Positions 15,140-22,721 of a stretch of DNA of 32,287 nucleotides are shown piece after piece. The notes under the pieces are model-generated. The model did not search any database. It saw only the letters and a list, made by a program, of their open reading frames with translations, and was not told where the DNA came from. Location: contig CAMJJT010000025.1 in assembly GCA_946406195.1 (NCBI GenBank), positions 1-32,287 on the forward strand. The letters are read 5' to 3'. The stretch is from an uncultured Bacteroidales bacterium (GTDB taxonomy: Bacteria > Bacteroidota > Bacteroidia > Bacteroidales > Paludibacteraceae). Made by a program: the position numbers and the translations under genes. Position 1 is the first letter of the stretch. Every line of letters starts with the position of its first letter.

Positions 15140-15264
15140 AAAAGCAGGCTAAGATGGAGTCACAACACGGACTGTCAGGCCTGCCTGCAAACTTAGTTTT
15201 AAGCATAAACCACTCAGAGAGTCACCAATGCTTCAATCAATAGGTCGCCCACATGATTCGCTTG
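15138..15264 (-). ncRNA. Putative antisense-strand small RNA between the terminase genes
   Basis: The 190-bp gap between the small and large terminase genes has no plus-strand gene. On the minus strand it has a textbook promoter (see next entry), a folded body and a terminator. AAGCAT and ATGCTT form a 6-bp stem (plus-strand 15202-15232 region). GCAGGC/GCCTGC pair over 15144-15188 and are followed by six T (plus-strand A-run 15138-15143). The transcript would be about 127 nt and is opposite in direction to every nearby gene. It could act in trans or against readthrough of the packaging operon. No family recognised. Confidence 0.65.
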
Positions 15265-15270
15265 CGAGTG

Positions 15271-15302
15271 CAAAGGTACGAAGTTTTTTTGACATACACA
15301 AA
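15271..15302 (-). promoter_or_regulatory. Minus-strand promoter of the small RNA
   Basis: On the minus strand the sequence has TTTG (15299-15302), 20 bp, then TACCTTTG (15271-15278) followed by C. This matches the Bacteroidetes vegetative promoter exactly. It lacks the GTCTTTT box, so it may be active outside late infection. The -33 element is 28 bp from the large terminase start codon. Confidence 0.75.
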
Positions 15303-15330
15303 TTTTTTTTGCTAAAATTTTGATTTTTTG

Positions 15331-16971
15331 ATGAAACACGATGTTTATTTCAACAAACCACAGCGATTGACGCAGCTCATCGGAGCGAACACTACCGTTA
15401 TTGTGGCCGGGCGTCGTACCGGCAAAACGGATAGTATTGCTTCGCCCTTTGTGTATCGGAACATGCAGCGCATGCCCGGATCAACTGGCGGCATCGTAGT
15501 CCCTACATTCAAGCATGGTCTTACCAACACCATTCCGGGACTACTTGCCGCTTGGCGCCGATGGGGTTTGTTGCCTGGTGTGCACTATGTGGTCGGACGA
15601 CGCCCGCCTAAGTCGTTCGGGTCCGCCATCATTGAGCCCACCGATTATGAGCACGTCATATCTTTCTACAACGGCTCACGAGCCGTCATTATCTCGCAGG
15701 ACAGGCCGGGCTCGTCCAACTCGCTTACGCTGTCTTGGTTACTCGTGGACGAGGCCAAGTTCATCGATTATGAAAAGCTCAAGGACGAGACCCTTCCTGC
15801 CAATGGTGGCATCAAGTCATACTTCGGGCGCCACTCATTCAATCACTCGATAATGATCTTGTCCGATATGCCGCAGACCAAGAAAGGCTCGTGGTTCCTC
15901 CATTACAAGGAGAAAATGGACCCCGAGCTGATAGCTGCTATCGAGGCGCTTATTCTGCGTATCTACGAACTCAAGGAGCGGGTGCGTGACTGTCGCGCTA
16001 AAGGCATAGAGCCACCTGCTTATTGCCAATCTCGCATTCGTAAGCTCGACCGGCAACTCAACCAACTGCGCTCCGTGGCCGTGTACTACAAGGAGTACTC
16101 ATCCATCGAGAACCTGCAGCTTTTGGGTGAGAACTATATCAAGCAGATGAAGCGCGACCTGACACCGCTCACTTTTCAGACATCCATCCTCTGCAAGCAG
16201 ATTGGCATAGCCAAAGATGGTTTCTATTCGTCGATGCGCGAATCGCATAAGTACGATGCTTCCAACTTCGAGTATCTCGATAAAGTATGGCAGAACATTG
16301 AGTCCGGCAAGAACATCGTAGTCAACTCCTCGGGAGCTGACAAGGATGTCAATCCGGACGCTCCTATCTGTATCGGCATGGACTACAATGCCAATATCAA
16401 CTGGATAGTCGCGGGCCAGATTGCAGGTCGCCGCCTCAATGTCATCAAATCGTTCTATGTGAAGTTCGAGCGCAAGCTGCCGGAACTGATAGCCGATTTC
16501 TGCCATTACTACGCGGAGCACCGGAACAAGACAGTGGTCTTTTACTACGACGCTACGGCACTCGGTTCTAACTACGCCGTCAACACCCAGGATTTCCATT
16601 GGGTGATCAAAACGCAGTTTGAGGAGCGTGGTTGGCGTGTGATAGACGTCTATCTGGGTCAACCCATGCGCCACGATGAGAAATACCTTCTCATCAACAA
16701 TGCGTTTAAGGGCTTGCAGAACCTCATGCCGTTCTTCAACCGCCAGAATAATGATGATCTCCTCCTCGCCATCCAAACTGCCGGAGTCAGCCGAGGGCGA
16801 CTCGGCTTCCGCAAAAACAAGTCCGGCGAGAAACTGGCAGAAACGGAGGAGGACTTGCTGGAACACCGCACCGATGGCACAGACGCCTTCGATACGCTGT
16901 TTATCGGTTGCGAGAAGTTCCCGCAAGAGGTGCTGACCGAAGGCAGTGTCTTCTCATCCGGCATTAGTTAG
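15331..16971 (+). CDS. terL: Terminase large subunit
   Basis: The 546-residue protein starts at the ATG at 15331 (a TTG sits one codon earlier). The ATPase domain has Walker A VAGRRTGKT (residues 25-33) and Walker B WLLVDEAKF (D140, E141). The RNase H-like nuclease domain shows three acidic motifs: CIGMDYNANINWIV, VFYYDATALG and HRTDGTDAFDTLF. It drives DNA into the prohead through the portal and cuts the concatemer. It is the last gene of the portal operon, which ends at the hairpin at 17080. Confidence 0.95.
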   Translation: MKHDVYFNKPQRLTQLIGANTTVIVAGRRTGKTDSIASPFVYRNMQRMPGSTGGIVVPTFKHGLTNTIPGLLAAWRRWGLLPGVHYVVGRRPPKSFGSAIIEPTDYEHVISFYNGSRAVIISQDRPGSSNSLTLSWLLVDEAKFIDYEKLKDETLPANGGIKSYFGRHSFNHSIMILSDMPQTKKGSWFLHYKEKMDPELIAAIEALILRIYELKERVRDCRAKGIEPPAYCQSRIRKLDRQLNQLRSVAVYYKEYSSIENLQLLGENYIKQMKRDLTPLTFQTSILCKQIGIAKDGFYSSMRESHKYDASNFEYLDKVWQNIESGKNIVVNSSGADKDVNPDAPICIGMDYNANINWIVAGQIAGRRLNVIKSFYVKFERKLPELIADFCHYYAEHRNKTVVFYYDATALGSNYAVNTQDFHWVIKTQFEERGWRVIDVYLGQPMRHDEKYLLINNAFKGLQNLMPFFNRQNNDDLLLAIQTAGVSRGRLGFRKNKSGEKLAETEEDLLEHRTDGTDAFDTLFIGCEKFPQEVLTEGSVFSSGIS

Positions 16972-16983
16972 ACTGTTATCATT

Positions 16984-17070
16984 TGGGCGTTCCGGCATAG
17001 CCGTCGGGCTTTGCAGGGGTTACCGCACTACGTACCAAGTTTGCCCGTTTCAATCCCTAACGCGGCGCAA
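16984..17070. other. GC-rich gene-free stretch after the terminase
   Basis: The 220 bp between terminase and the next gene begin with this GC-rich, non-coding block (for example GGGCTTTGCAGGGGTTACCG and TTGCCCGTTTCAATCCCTAA). Its composition differs from the T-rich DNA after it. It resembles dispersed non-coding sequence that I believe recurs in Bacteroidales genomes, but I cannot verify that here. Confidence 0.35.
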
Positions 17071-17079
17071 AAAATGAAG

Positions 17080-17116
17080 AAAATGCACGATTTCCAAGAA
17101 AAAGTGCATTTTTTTT
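17080..17116 (+). terminator. Terminator of the portal-terminase operon
   Basis: AAAATGCAC (17080-17088) pairs with GTGCATTTT (17104-17112), a 9-bp perfect stem followed by T-rich sequence. Confidence 0.8.
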
Positions 17117-17127
17117 GCATTTTTTTT

Positions 17128-17171
17128 GAGCATCGGACTCCTTGTGACATATAGTTGGTAGTAATTTTGCA
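17128..17171 (+). promoter_or_regulatory. Accessory promoter, copy A
   Basis: This 44-bp block, ending with the -7 box TAATTTTG (17162-17169), is identical to 19631-19674, and both copies follow a GCA plus T-run (T8 here, T7 there). Its -33 region (CTTGTGAC) differs from the late class. The next ATG is 26 bp past the -7 box. Confidence 0.8.
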
Positions 17172-17194
17172 TCGTCAATTAAAAATCACGCGTT

Positions 17195-18631
17195 ATGGAT
17201 GCAGATAAAAAAGTTAATGTCGAAGCTATAAAGCAATATCTTAAGGATAAATCAATGGTAGAAGTCTATAAGGCAGACAAAGAAAAAGGTTGTGCATCAA
17301 CGACAGAGGCATATATTCTCTTTTTACGTGCTCAAGACATTATAGAGAAGTTGTCTGATGAAATAAATGAAATATTATTTTTACCTAATAACAAGATTTT
17401 CCCAGAGATTGAACGCGTGATACCAAATCCGGCTATTTGTACATGTACAAACTTTCCACGAGAGATTTTTTCTGTAGGAGACAAGATGTTTTTACTTCAT
17501 GAGGGTATCGCCATTTATGGAGATATGAGAGACGAGGATAGTTTGGAATTACAGTTGAAGGATATTGTTCATCGAGCTATTGATAACCTTAGTGAAACTG
17601 AAAAAGAGATATTACAACTCAGCCTTGATTATGAAGGTTATTATGAAGACGAGAAATGGTTTGAATATTATTTACTTCATTGCTTGCCAATATATGAAGA
17701 AAGGTTTTACTATAAAGAAACATTGGAGAAGTTTAAGAAATATGACCAACAGGGGCTATGGTTAAATGGTAAGAAATTAACACCTGAAGAAATGAACGTT
17801 ATTGGAAAAGGTGGGTTCTCTGACGTTGCAGGTATGAATAATCTCAAGGCGCAGCTACAGACGAATGTTATTGACGTTATTAGAGAACCTAATCGTGCAA
17901 AAGCATTAGGCATAAGTCTGCCTAACGGACTTCTTTTATACGGTCCTCCTGGTTGTGGCAAAACCTTCATCGCACAAAAATTAGCCGAAGAAACCGGATG
18001 TCATTTGGTTACTGTCAACTGCTCTGATATTGCCTCTACTTTTCTCCATGGCACACAACTAGAAATTGCAAAGAAATTTGGCGAGGCAGAGAAAAATAAG
18101 CCGTCTATAGTCTTCTTTGACGAGATAGATGCTATGATTCCCAAGAGAAATGCGTTAGGAGCTGAATATTACAAAACCGAGGTCAATGAGTTTTTGACAC
18201 AACTTAACAATTGTGGAAAAAGAGGTATTATAGCTATAGGCGCAACTAACCGCCCTCAAGATGTGGACGAAGCCGCTCTCCGATCTGGCCGTTTGGAAAT
18301 TAAAGTCTTCCTACCAGCTCCCGATAGTGAAACTCGGACTTCACTTTTCATCCAAAAACTAAAGTCATGCACGATTAAAGGCATCATAAACATAGATGAA
18401 TTTGTAGGTATGACTGAAGGATGGATTTCATCGGATATAGCTATGGTTGTTGACCAAACGGCACGACTTGCTTTTAGCAGGAAATTGGATTATATTGATG
18501 CTGATATTTTAAGAGAAGTTATTTCCAAGTTCAAACCGACTATTAGCAAGTCACAATTAAAGGAATATGACGACATCCGCGATAAGTTTGAAGGACGGAA
18601 ACAAGAACGTCCTCGAATAGGTTTTTGTTAA
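17195..18631 (+). CDS. AAA+ ATPase with unknown N-terminal domain
   Basis: The 478-residue protein has about 205 unrecognised N-terminal residues and a C-terminal AAA+ module of the Cdc48/FtsH/spastin kind. It contains Walker A GPPGCGKT (residues 250-257), Walker B FFDEID (E310 catalytic), sensor-1 IGATNRPQDVD and an arginine-finger region RSGR near 363. Such ATPases pull on proteins or complexes. The N-terminal part presumably chooses the target. Its DNA is visibly more AT-rich than the virion genes on both sides, pointing to later acquisition. It is first in an operon with a phosphatase and a nucleotidase, so a host-takeover, defence or counter-defence role is possible. Confidence 0.9.
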   Translation: MDADKKVNVEAIKQYLKDKSMVEVYKADKEKGCASTTEAYILFLRAQDIIEKLSDEINEILFLPNNKIFPEIERVIPNPAICTCTNFPREIFSVGDKMFLLHEGIAIYGDMRDEDSLELQLKDIVHRAIDNLSETEKEILQLSLDYEGYYEDEKWFEYYLLHCLPIYEERFYYKETLEKFKKYDQQGLWLNGKKLTPEEMNVIGKGGFSDVAGMNNLKAQLQTNVIDVIREPNRAKALGISLPNGLLLYGPPGCGKTFIAQKLAEETGCHLVTVNCSDIASTFLHGTQLEIAKKFGEAEKNKPSIVFFDEIDAMIPKRNALGAEYYKTEVNEFLTQLNNCGKRGIIAIGATNRPQDVDEAALRSGRLEIKVFLPAPDSETRTSLFIQKLKSCTIKGIINIDEFVGMTEGWISSDIAMVVDQTARLAFSRKLDYIDADILREVISKFKPTISKSQLKEYDDIRDKFEGRKQERPRIGFC

Positions 18632-18643
18632 ATAATCACAACT

Positions 18644-19156
18644 ATGCAGATAACCGATTATAAATTTGCCAATTTGACCACGCGTCCATTCTTGACGTTT
18701 AAGGACGCTACCAATAAATGGATTCTTACAGACGACACGAAGCACGTCATCGACGTTTGTATGTATCGTGAGCCGGAAGTGATTAAACACCTTCAATCCA
18801 GAGGGATTACATTTGACTGGTTTCCAACAGACGAGCGACCAATGGACTTGAACATAGTGCTTTTGGCAGTCGCTACACTCCTCCAATACGACCAAGACGG
18901 CTCGCACATCATCGTACACTGTTTGCATGGAAGCAATCGCTCGCGAACGATAGCCGAGGCTTTTCACTTTGCCAAACTCGGAACACATATTGAAGATGAG
19001 TATAAAGGTAGTACAAACCACCTCATTTGGAACTGCGAGCAAGGTTATTTGCCGTCTCTACCTGAAATGGAGCATCTGCTCAAAGACCTTCCGCAGGCAA
19101 GGTTGGACGCGGCTGCACAGTATATCAACAAATTAAAAGGTTCTAATCTTATATAA
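18644..19156 (+). CDS. Dual-specificity/tyrosine phosphatase-like protein
   Basis: The 170-residue protein has the CX5R signature of cysteine phosphatases: VHCLHGSNRSRT, with Cys93 and Arg99. An upstream Asp in WFPTDERPMD could be the general acid. Such enzymes remove phosphate from Tyr/Ser/Thr or from small molecules. Substrate is unknown. It starts 12 bp after the AAA+ stop and 2 bp before the next gene, so the three are cotranscribed. Confidence 0.85.
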   Translation: MQITDYKFANLTTRPFLTFKDATNKWILTDDTKHVIDVCMYREPEVIKHLQSRGITFDWFPTDERPMDLNIVLLAVATLLQYDQDGSHIIVHCLHGSNRSRTIAEAFHFAKLGTHIEDEYKGSTNHLIWNCEQGYLPSLPEMEHLLKDLPQARLDAAAQYINKLKGSNLI

Positions 19157-19158
19157 CT

Positions 19159-19605
19159 ATGGACAAGAAGATTGTATATGTGGACATGGATAATGTCTTG
19201 GTGGATTTTCAAAGTGGCATCGATGCCATGCAGGATGTGATCACATCGGAGTATGACGGTCGCATCGATGAAGTGCCGCATATCTTTGCGCACATGAAGC
19301 CATTACCGGGCGCGATAGAAGCATACCGCGCTTTGTGCGAGAAATATGACTGCTACATCCTCAGTACTTCACCTTGGAGCAATCCGACTGCCGCAAGCGA
19401 CAAGTTCGATTGGGTGAAGAAATACCTCGGTGATATAGCTCATAAGCGTCTCATTCTCTCGCACCATAAGAACCTCAATCGTGGCGACTACCTCATCGAT
19501 GATCGACCCAATAAATGTGGAGCCGACCTCTTTGAGGGCGAAGTCATCGCCTTTGGCAGCGACCAATTCCCTGACTGGGATGCAGTTTTGGCATATTTAT
19601 TATAA
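19159..19605 (+). CDS. 5'(3')-deoxyribonucleotidase (HAD family, NT5C type)
   Basis: The 148-residue protein has the HAD nucleophile motif DMDNVLVDF (Asp9, Asp11). Motif II is LSTSPWSNP, a Lys lies in HKRLILSHHKN, and the metal-binding DYLIDDRPNK follows. These are the hallmarks of the small NT5C nucleotidases that dephosphorylate dNMPs. In phages such enzymes adjust nucleotide pools. It ends the AAA+ operon; the second accessory promoter follows directly. Confidence 0.9.
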   Translation: MDKKIVYVDMDNVLVDFQSGIDAMQDVITSEYDGRIDEVPHIFAHMKPLPGAIEAYRALCEKYDCYILSTSPWSNPTAASDKFDWVKKYLGDIAHKRLILSHHKNLNRGDYLIDDRPNKCGADLFEGEVIAFGSDQFPDWDAVLAYLL

Positions 19606-19630
19606 AAAATCATTTTTTTTGCATTTTTTT

Positions 19631-19674
19631 GAGCATCGGACTCCTTGTGACATATAGTTGGTAGTAATTTTGCA
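19631..19674 (+). promoter_or_regulatory. Accessory promoter, copy B
   Basis: This is the second copy of the 44-bp promoter block (identical to 17128-17171), with TAATTTTG at 19665-19672. The next ATG lies 27 bp past the -7 box, almost the same spacing as in copy A, and both copies are followed by a similar CAC(A/G)CGTTATGGA context. Confidence 0.8.
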
Positions 19675-19698
19675 CCGGATTTCTAAAAAACACACGTT

Positions 19699-19785
19699 AT
19701 GGAGAGCAGCATTAAGAATATGGTAATGGATACCATCAGCATCATCGGCATGTTTTTCGTTGCCGGAATTTTATTGTTTATTTAA
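19699..19785 (+). CDS. 28-residue single-span membrane peptide
   Basis: A short frame (MESSIKNMVMDTISIIGMFF, then a hydrophobic run to ILLFI) begins at the first ATG after the accessory promoter. It encodes a charged N-terminus and one hydrophobic segment of about 18 residues. Position, start context and clean stop before the next gene's Shine-Dalgarno support translation. It could be a small membrane regulator or toxin-like peptide; function unknown. Confidence 0.6.
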   Translation: MESSIKNMVMDTISIIGMFFVAGILLFI

Positions 19786-19807
19786 TCTTTTAAAATAGGA
19801 GGTTACT

Positions 19808-20143
19808 ATGAAAATCAAGCATGACAAGGAACATTTCCTGAGCTGCAATGTAGCAGCATTCACGTACTGTGAGGGCGTTGAGGTGTTCAGCCAACTCAAG
19901 GTCGGCAAGAAAGTGCGTCTCGTGCGTGAGGATGAGAACCCGCACGACCATAAGGCGGTCGCAATCTTCTTTGGCGACACGCATATCGGTTACATCCCTC
20001 GTCAGCAGAACGAGACCATCTCCAAGCTGCTCGACCTCGGCTATGACGACATCTTCGAGGCTCGTGTTCAGGCAGTTGATCCCACCGCACATCCCGAGCA
20101 GCAGGTGGATATAGTTATTTACATTAAAAGAAAGGAGAAATAA
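19808..20143 (+). CDS. HIRAN-domain protein
   Basis: The 111-residue protein is nearly all HIRAN domain: an early NVAAFTYCEGVEV, then LKVGKKVRLVREDENPHD and AVAIFFGDTHIGYIPRQQNE. HIRAN domains bind DNA ends or damaged DNA in eukaryotic HLTF; stand-alone bacterial ones are of unknown function. An unusually strong AGGAGG precedes the ATG. It is followed 2 bp later by the SIMPL gene, so the two are cotranscribed. Confidence 0.88.
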   Translation: MKIKHDKEHFLSCNVAAFTYCEGVEVFSQLKVGKKVRLVREDENPHDHKAVAIFFGDTHIGYIPRQQNETISKLLDLGYDDIFEARVQAVDPTAHPEQQVDIVIYIKRKEK

Positions 20144-20145
20144 TC

Positions 20146-20823
20146 ATGGAAACAGAGAAAATCATTACCGTTACCGGACGGGGAAACATACACGTAGTGC
20201 CTGACGTCACACGCGTGGAGGTCAAGATCAATAGTATATTACGCTCGTATGACACGGCATATCAGTTGGCAGAAGCCAACCTCAAGGACATCGGAGAGGT
20301 GGTGACAAAATGCGGTCTGCCGAAGTCGCAGCCCAAGACCACCCATTTCTCCATCGACAAGCACTACCATAATGTGTACGACAAAGGTCATTACACCGGT
20401 GAGCAGGAGTTTGACGGTTTTGAACTCGACCAGCGCATCCAGATTGACCTCGGCATGGACAATTCGCTTTTGACAAAAATTGTCCGTGGACTGGGTGAGA
20501 ACCTGACGGACGTGGAGATCAATATCGGTTACACGGTCAAGGACCCGCGTCCGCATCAGCTGAAGATGTTGGAGCGCGCCGTAAAGGACGCAACCGAGAA
20601 GGCAAAAATCATGGCTACTGCTGCCGGTTGCTCGTTGGGGCTCGTGAAGTCCATCGACTATAGCGAGCAGGAGATTCATTTCTACTCGCAAGCCCGCAAT
20701 ATCGGTTGCGCTGAGGAGGCAGCAGTATGTATGGAGAACTCGCTGGACATCACGCCGGAAGATCTCGTCGGTGGCGAGAGCGTGACGGTCACATGGTATC
20801 TGTCAAACCAAGTTGCTAAATAA
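20146..20823 (+). CDS. SIMPL-domain (DUF541) protein, cytoplasmic form
   Basis: The 225-residue protein fits the SIMPL/DUF541 family: an N-terminal ITVTGRGNIHVVPDVTRVEV strand pair, a central helix-rich part, KAKIMATAAGCSLGLVKSID, and a final beta strand VTVTWYLSNQ. Most SIMPL proteins carry a signal peptide; this one has none, so it likely acts in the cytoplasm. The family has been linked to stress tolerance and protein complexes, but mechanism is unclear. Confidence 0.88.
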   Translation: METEKIITVTGRGNIHVVPDVTRVEVKINSILRSYDTAYQLAEANLKDIGEVVTKCGLPKSQPKTTHFSIDKHYHNVYDKGHYTGEQEFDGFELDQRIQIDLGMDNSLLTKIVRGLGENLTDVEINIGYTVKDPRPHQLKMLERAVKDATEKAKIMATAAGCSLGLVKSIDYSEQEIHFYSQARNIGCAEEAAVCMENSLDITPEDLVGGESVTVTWYLSNQVAK

Positions 20824-20840
20824 TCTAAATTTATTGCCTT

Positions 20841-21476
20841 ATGAAAAAGATTTTACTTGCTATGATGATGGCTATTGCCACATCTGTATCTGCTCTCGCA
20901 GTGAACGTTGTTGTTAACTTTACCAATGGCGGTTCTGTCGAAGGAGTTCTTGTAAGCCAAAACGACACATTGCTGGTCGTTGAGCCGTACTACACGACCA
21001 CCCACAAAGCTCTGGAGATAAGACCGGAACGGGTGAAGTATTTCTCCGTTTCCGGAATTGGTCGCTACGATGTAGTGGACGGAAAGTTTGCCCCCTCTGC
21101 TAAAGCCCAAGCTAAGTTAGACAAGATGCGTGCGGAACAAGAGGCACATGCAAAGTTAGTAGGAGAGAGAGCTGCCAATCCCAATCTGGTGATTGGCAAT
21201 GCACTAAAAAAGACCGGTGGTGTCTGCATGGGCATCGGTATTCCGTCCGCCATCGTGGGTGCAATATTAGTAGGTGTGGGCAATTCGGGAACAAACACTA
21301 CGGATGTTTCGAAGCTGAAGACTAAAGCTAACTGCGCAGCAGCGGGCTATGTTCTCCTTCCGATGGGTGCAGCCCTTACCATTGTCGGCATACCGCTCAA
21401 TGTACATGGCAAGCGTATCGCCGAAATGAATATCAACTACACCGGCAACGGTGCAGGTTTATCTTTCAATTTCTGA
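20841..21476 (+). CDS. Unknown exported envelope protein
   Basis: The 211-residue protein has a Sec signal peptide (MKKILLAMMMAIATSVSALA) with cleavage after SALA. A beta-rich segment follows (residues about 20-75), then a charged helix and two hydrophobic, Gly-rich spans (about 122-155 and 165-195). It ends in NYTGNGAGLSFNF, whose terminal Phe recalls outer-membrane proteins. I do not recognise the family. It may alter the host envelope. Confidence 0.75.
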   Translation: MKKILLAMMMAIATSVSALAVNVVVNFTNGGSVEGVLVSQNDTLLVVEPYYTTTHKALEIRPERVKYFSVSGIGRYDVVDGKFAPSAKAQAKLDKMRAEQEAHAKLVGERAANPNLVIGNALKKTGGVCMGIGIPSAIVGAILVGVGNSGTNTTDVSKLKTKANCAAAGYVLLPMGAALTIVGIPLNVHGKRIAEMNINYTGNGAGLSFNF

Positions 21477-21480
21477 TAGT

Positions 21481-21699
21481 ATGTCAGCTGAAGAATTAGC
21501 AAAGCATCGCCAAGTGTATTTCGATGAGTTATCAAAGGGTCTCGATGCATGTCGCTATGGACCCTCGTTTACGGAGGAGGAGAAACGCCAAATACATGCC
21601 GAGATACCCGATAGCGAAATTATCTATAACGTAGAGCATGGTCTCCCGCCAAGTTTTACCCTTGATAGGATTATATATTATTCTGCTATTTTGCACTGA
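21481..21699 (+). CDS. Small unknown protein
   Basis: The 72-residue frame starts at the ATG at 21481 (MSAEELAKHRQVYFDELSKG), four bases after the preceding stop. It is soluble and mixed-charge, with no known motif. It lies 9 bp before the radical-SAM gene and may belong to the same cassette. Confidence 0.65.
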   Translation: MSAEELAKHRQVYFDELSKGLDACRYGPSFTEEEKRQIHAEIPDSEIIYNVEHGLPPSFTLDRIIYYSAILH

Positions 21700-21708
21700 A
21701 ATTAGACT

Positions 21709-22326
21709 ATGACTAAAGCACCGATACATGCTATATCGCGATTGCGGCCGGGCACGGACGGGAACGGGATCACCACCTTGGTCACATTCTATGGTTGCCC
21801 GCTGCGCTGCAAGTACTGCCTTAATGCCGATACGCTTGGGGCTATTCCTCAGGGGCACGAGATGACCCCGGAGGAGTTGTATGAGCGCGTACGGAAGGAC
21901 GACTTGTATTTTCGCGCCACGGGCGGAGGGGTCACGTTCGGAGGTGGTGAGCCCTGCTTGCGCAGCGAGTTCATCCGCGAGTTCGCTCGACTCAACCGGA
22001 ATGGTTGGAAGATACGCGTCGAGACCTCGCTGAACGTGCCCTTGGAGCATGTACAGGCGCTTATTCCCATTGTGGACCAATGGATAGTAGATATCAAGTC
22101 TTGGGACTGGTTCACATACCTTGCGTACACCGGGCAGGATAACTACCGCGTGAAGGGGAACATGAACCATTTTGCGCTGAAAGAGATACAAGATAAGGTG
22201 GTCGTTCGGCTACCGCTCATCGAGAGTTATAACGACGATGAGGACCGCAAGGAGAGTATGTCCTATCTGCAAGCGATGGGATTTACGAAATTTGATTTAT
22301 TCACCTATAAAACACCGAAGCAATGA
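21709..22326 (+). CDS. Radical-SAM activase-like protein (PflA/NrdG type)
   Basis: The 205-residue protein has the CX3CX2C cluster motif GCPLRCKYC (Cys30, 34, 37), the SAM-binding glycine motif GGGVTFGGGEP, and the later VETSLN and DQWIVDIKSWD motifs of glycyl-radical-enzyme activases. It is shorter than PflA and has no extra ferredoxin insert. Activases normally install a glycyl radical on a partner enzyme, but no glycyl radical enzyme is visible in this window. The stop overlaps the next start (ATGA), so it is translationally coupled to the Cys-cluster protein. A peptide-modifying role is the alternative. Confidence 0.88.
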   Translation: MTKAPIHAISRLRPGTDGNGITTLVTFYGCPLRCKYCLNADTLGAIPQGHEMTPEELYERVRKDDLYFRATGGGVTFGGGEPCLRSEFIREFARLNRNGWKIRVETSLNVPLEHVQALIPIVDQWIVDIKSWDWFTYLAYTGQDNYRVKGNMNHFALKEIQDKVVVRLPLIESYNDDEDRKESMSYLQAMGFTKFDLFTYKTPKQ

Positions 22327-22721
22327 AAGGAAAAGAGTTATGTGAGATTTTGAAATCCATTCGCCAGAAGATAGCAGACGCGAATGGTATCCCGTATGAG
22401 ACGCGGGAGTGTACGCATAAAGGCGATTGCCCCGGCACATGTCCGCTTTGCGATGCGGAGTTGGATGCCCTTCAGCAGCAGATCGATGCCATGGAGGCAG
22501 AGGGAAAGAAAGTGAACCTTGATGTGCTGACAGACGAGGAGAAACGGGTGCTATTTACGTTAGTCGATATGCCCGACGAAGATAGCGACGATGGTGAGCA
22601 CCACATATTGATGGGTGATGTGGTAGCTCCAGACGAATGGGAATTCGGGAAAGAGGAAGTCACAATGGGCATGCCCGCTATGCCGGAGGATTTTGTTTCA
22701 AAACGGCACAAAAAGAAATGA
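22323..22721 (+). CDS. Small Cys-cluster protein coupled to the radical-SAM enzyme
   Basis: The 132-residue protein has a helical start (MKGKELCEILKSIRQKIADA) and then ECTHKGDCPGTCPLCDAE, a C-x5-C-x3-C-x2-C cluster at residues 30-43. The last three Cys have the same CX3CX2C spacing as radical-SAM iron-sulphur sites. The rest is acidic (TLVDMPDEDSDDGEHH), ending in a basic KRHKKK. It probably binds a metal cluster and works with the adjacent activase. Both ends overlap neighbours by 4 bp. I have an unverified impression that similar small proteins sit beside such activases in other Bacteroidales. Confidence 0.75.
   Translation: MKGKELCEILKSIRQKIADANGIPYETRECTHKGDCPGTCPLCDAELDALQQQIDAMEAEGKKVNLDVLTDEEKRVLFTLVDMPDEDSDDGEHHILMGDVVAPDEWEFGKEEVTMGMPAMPEDFVSKRHKKK

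Noticed and set aside
21709..22326. Anaerobic ribonucleotide reductase activase (nrdG) of a phage nucleotide pathway
   Set aside because: No nrdD-like glycyl radical enzyme is present, and the gene is coupled instead to the Cys-cluster and repeat-lipoprotein genes, so the specific name is not justified.
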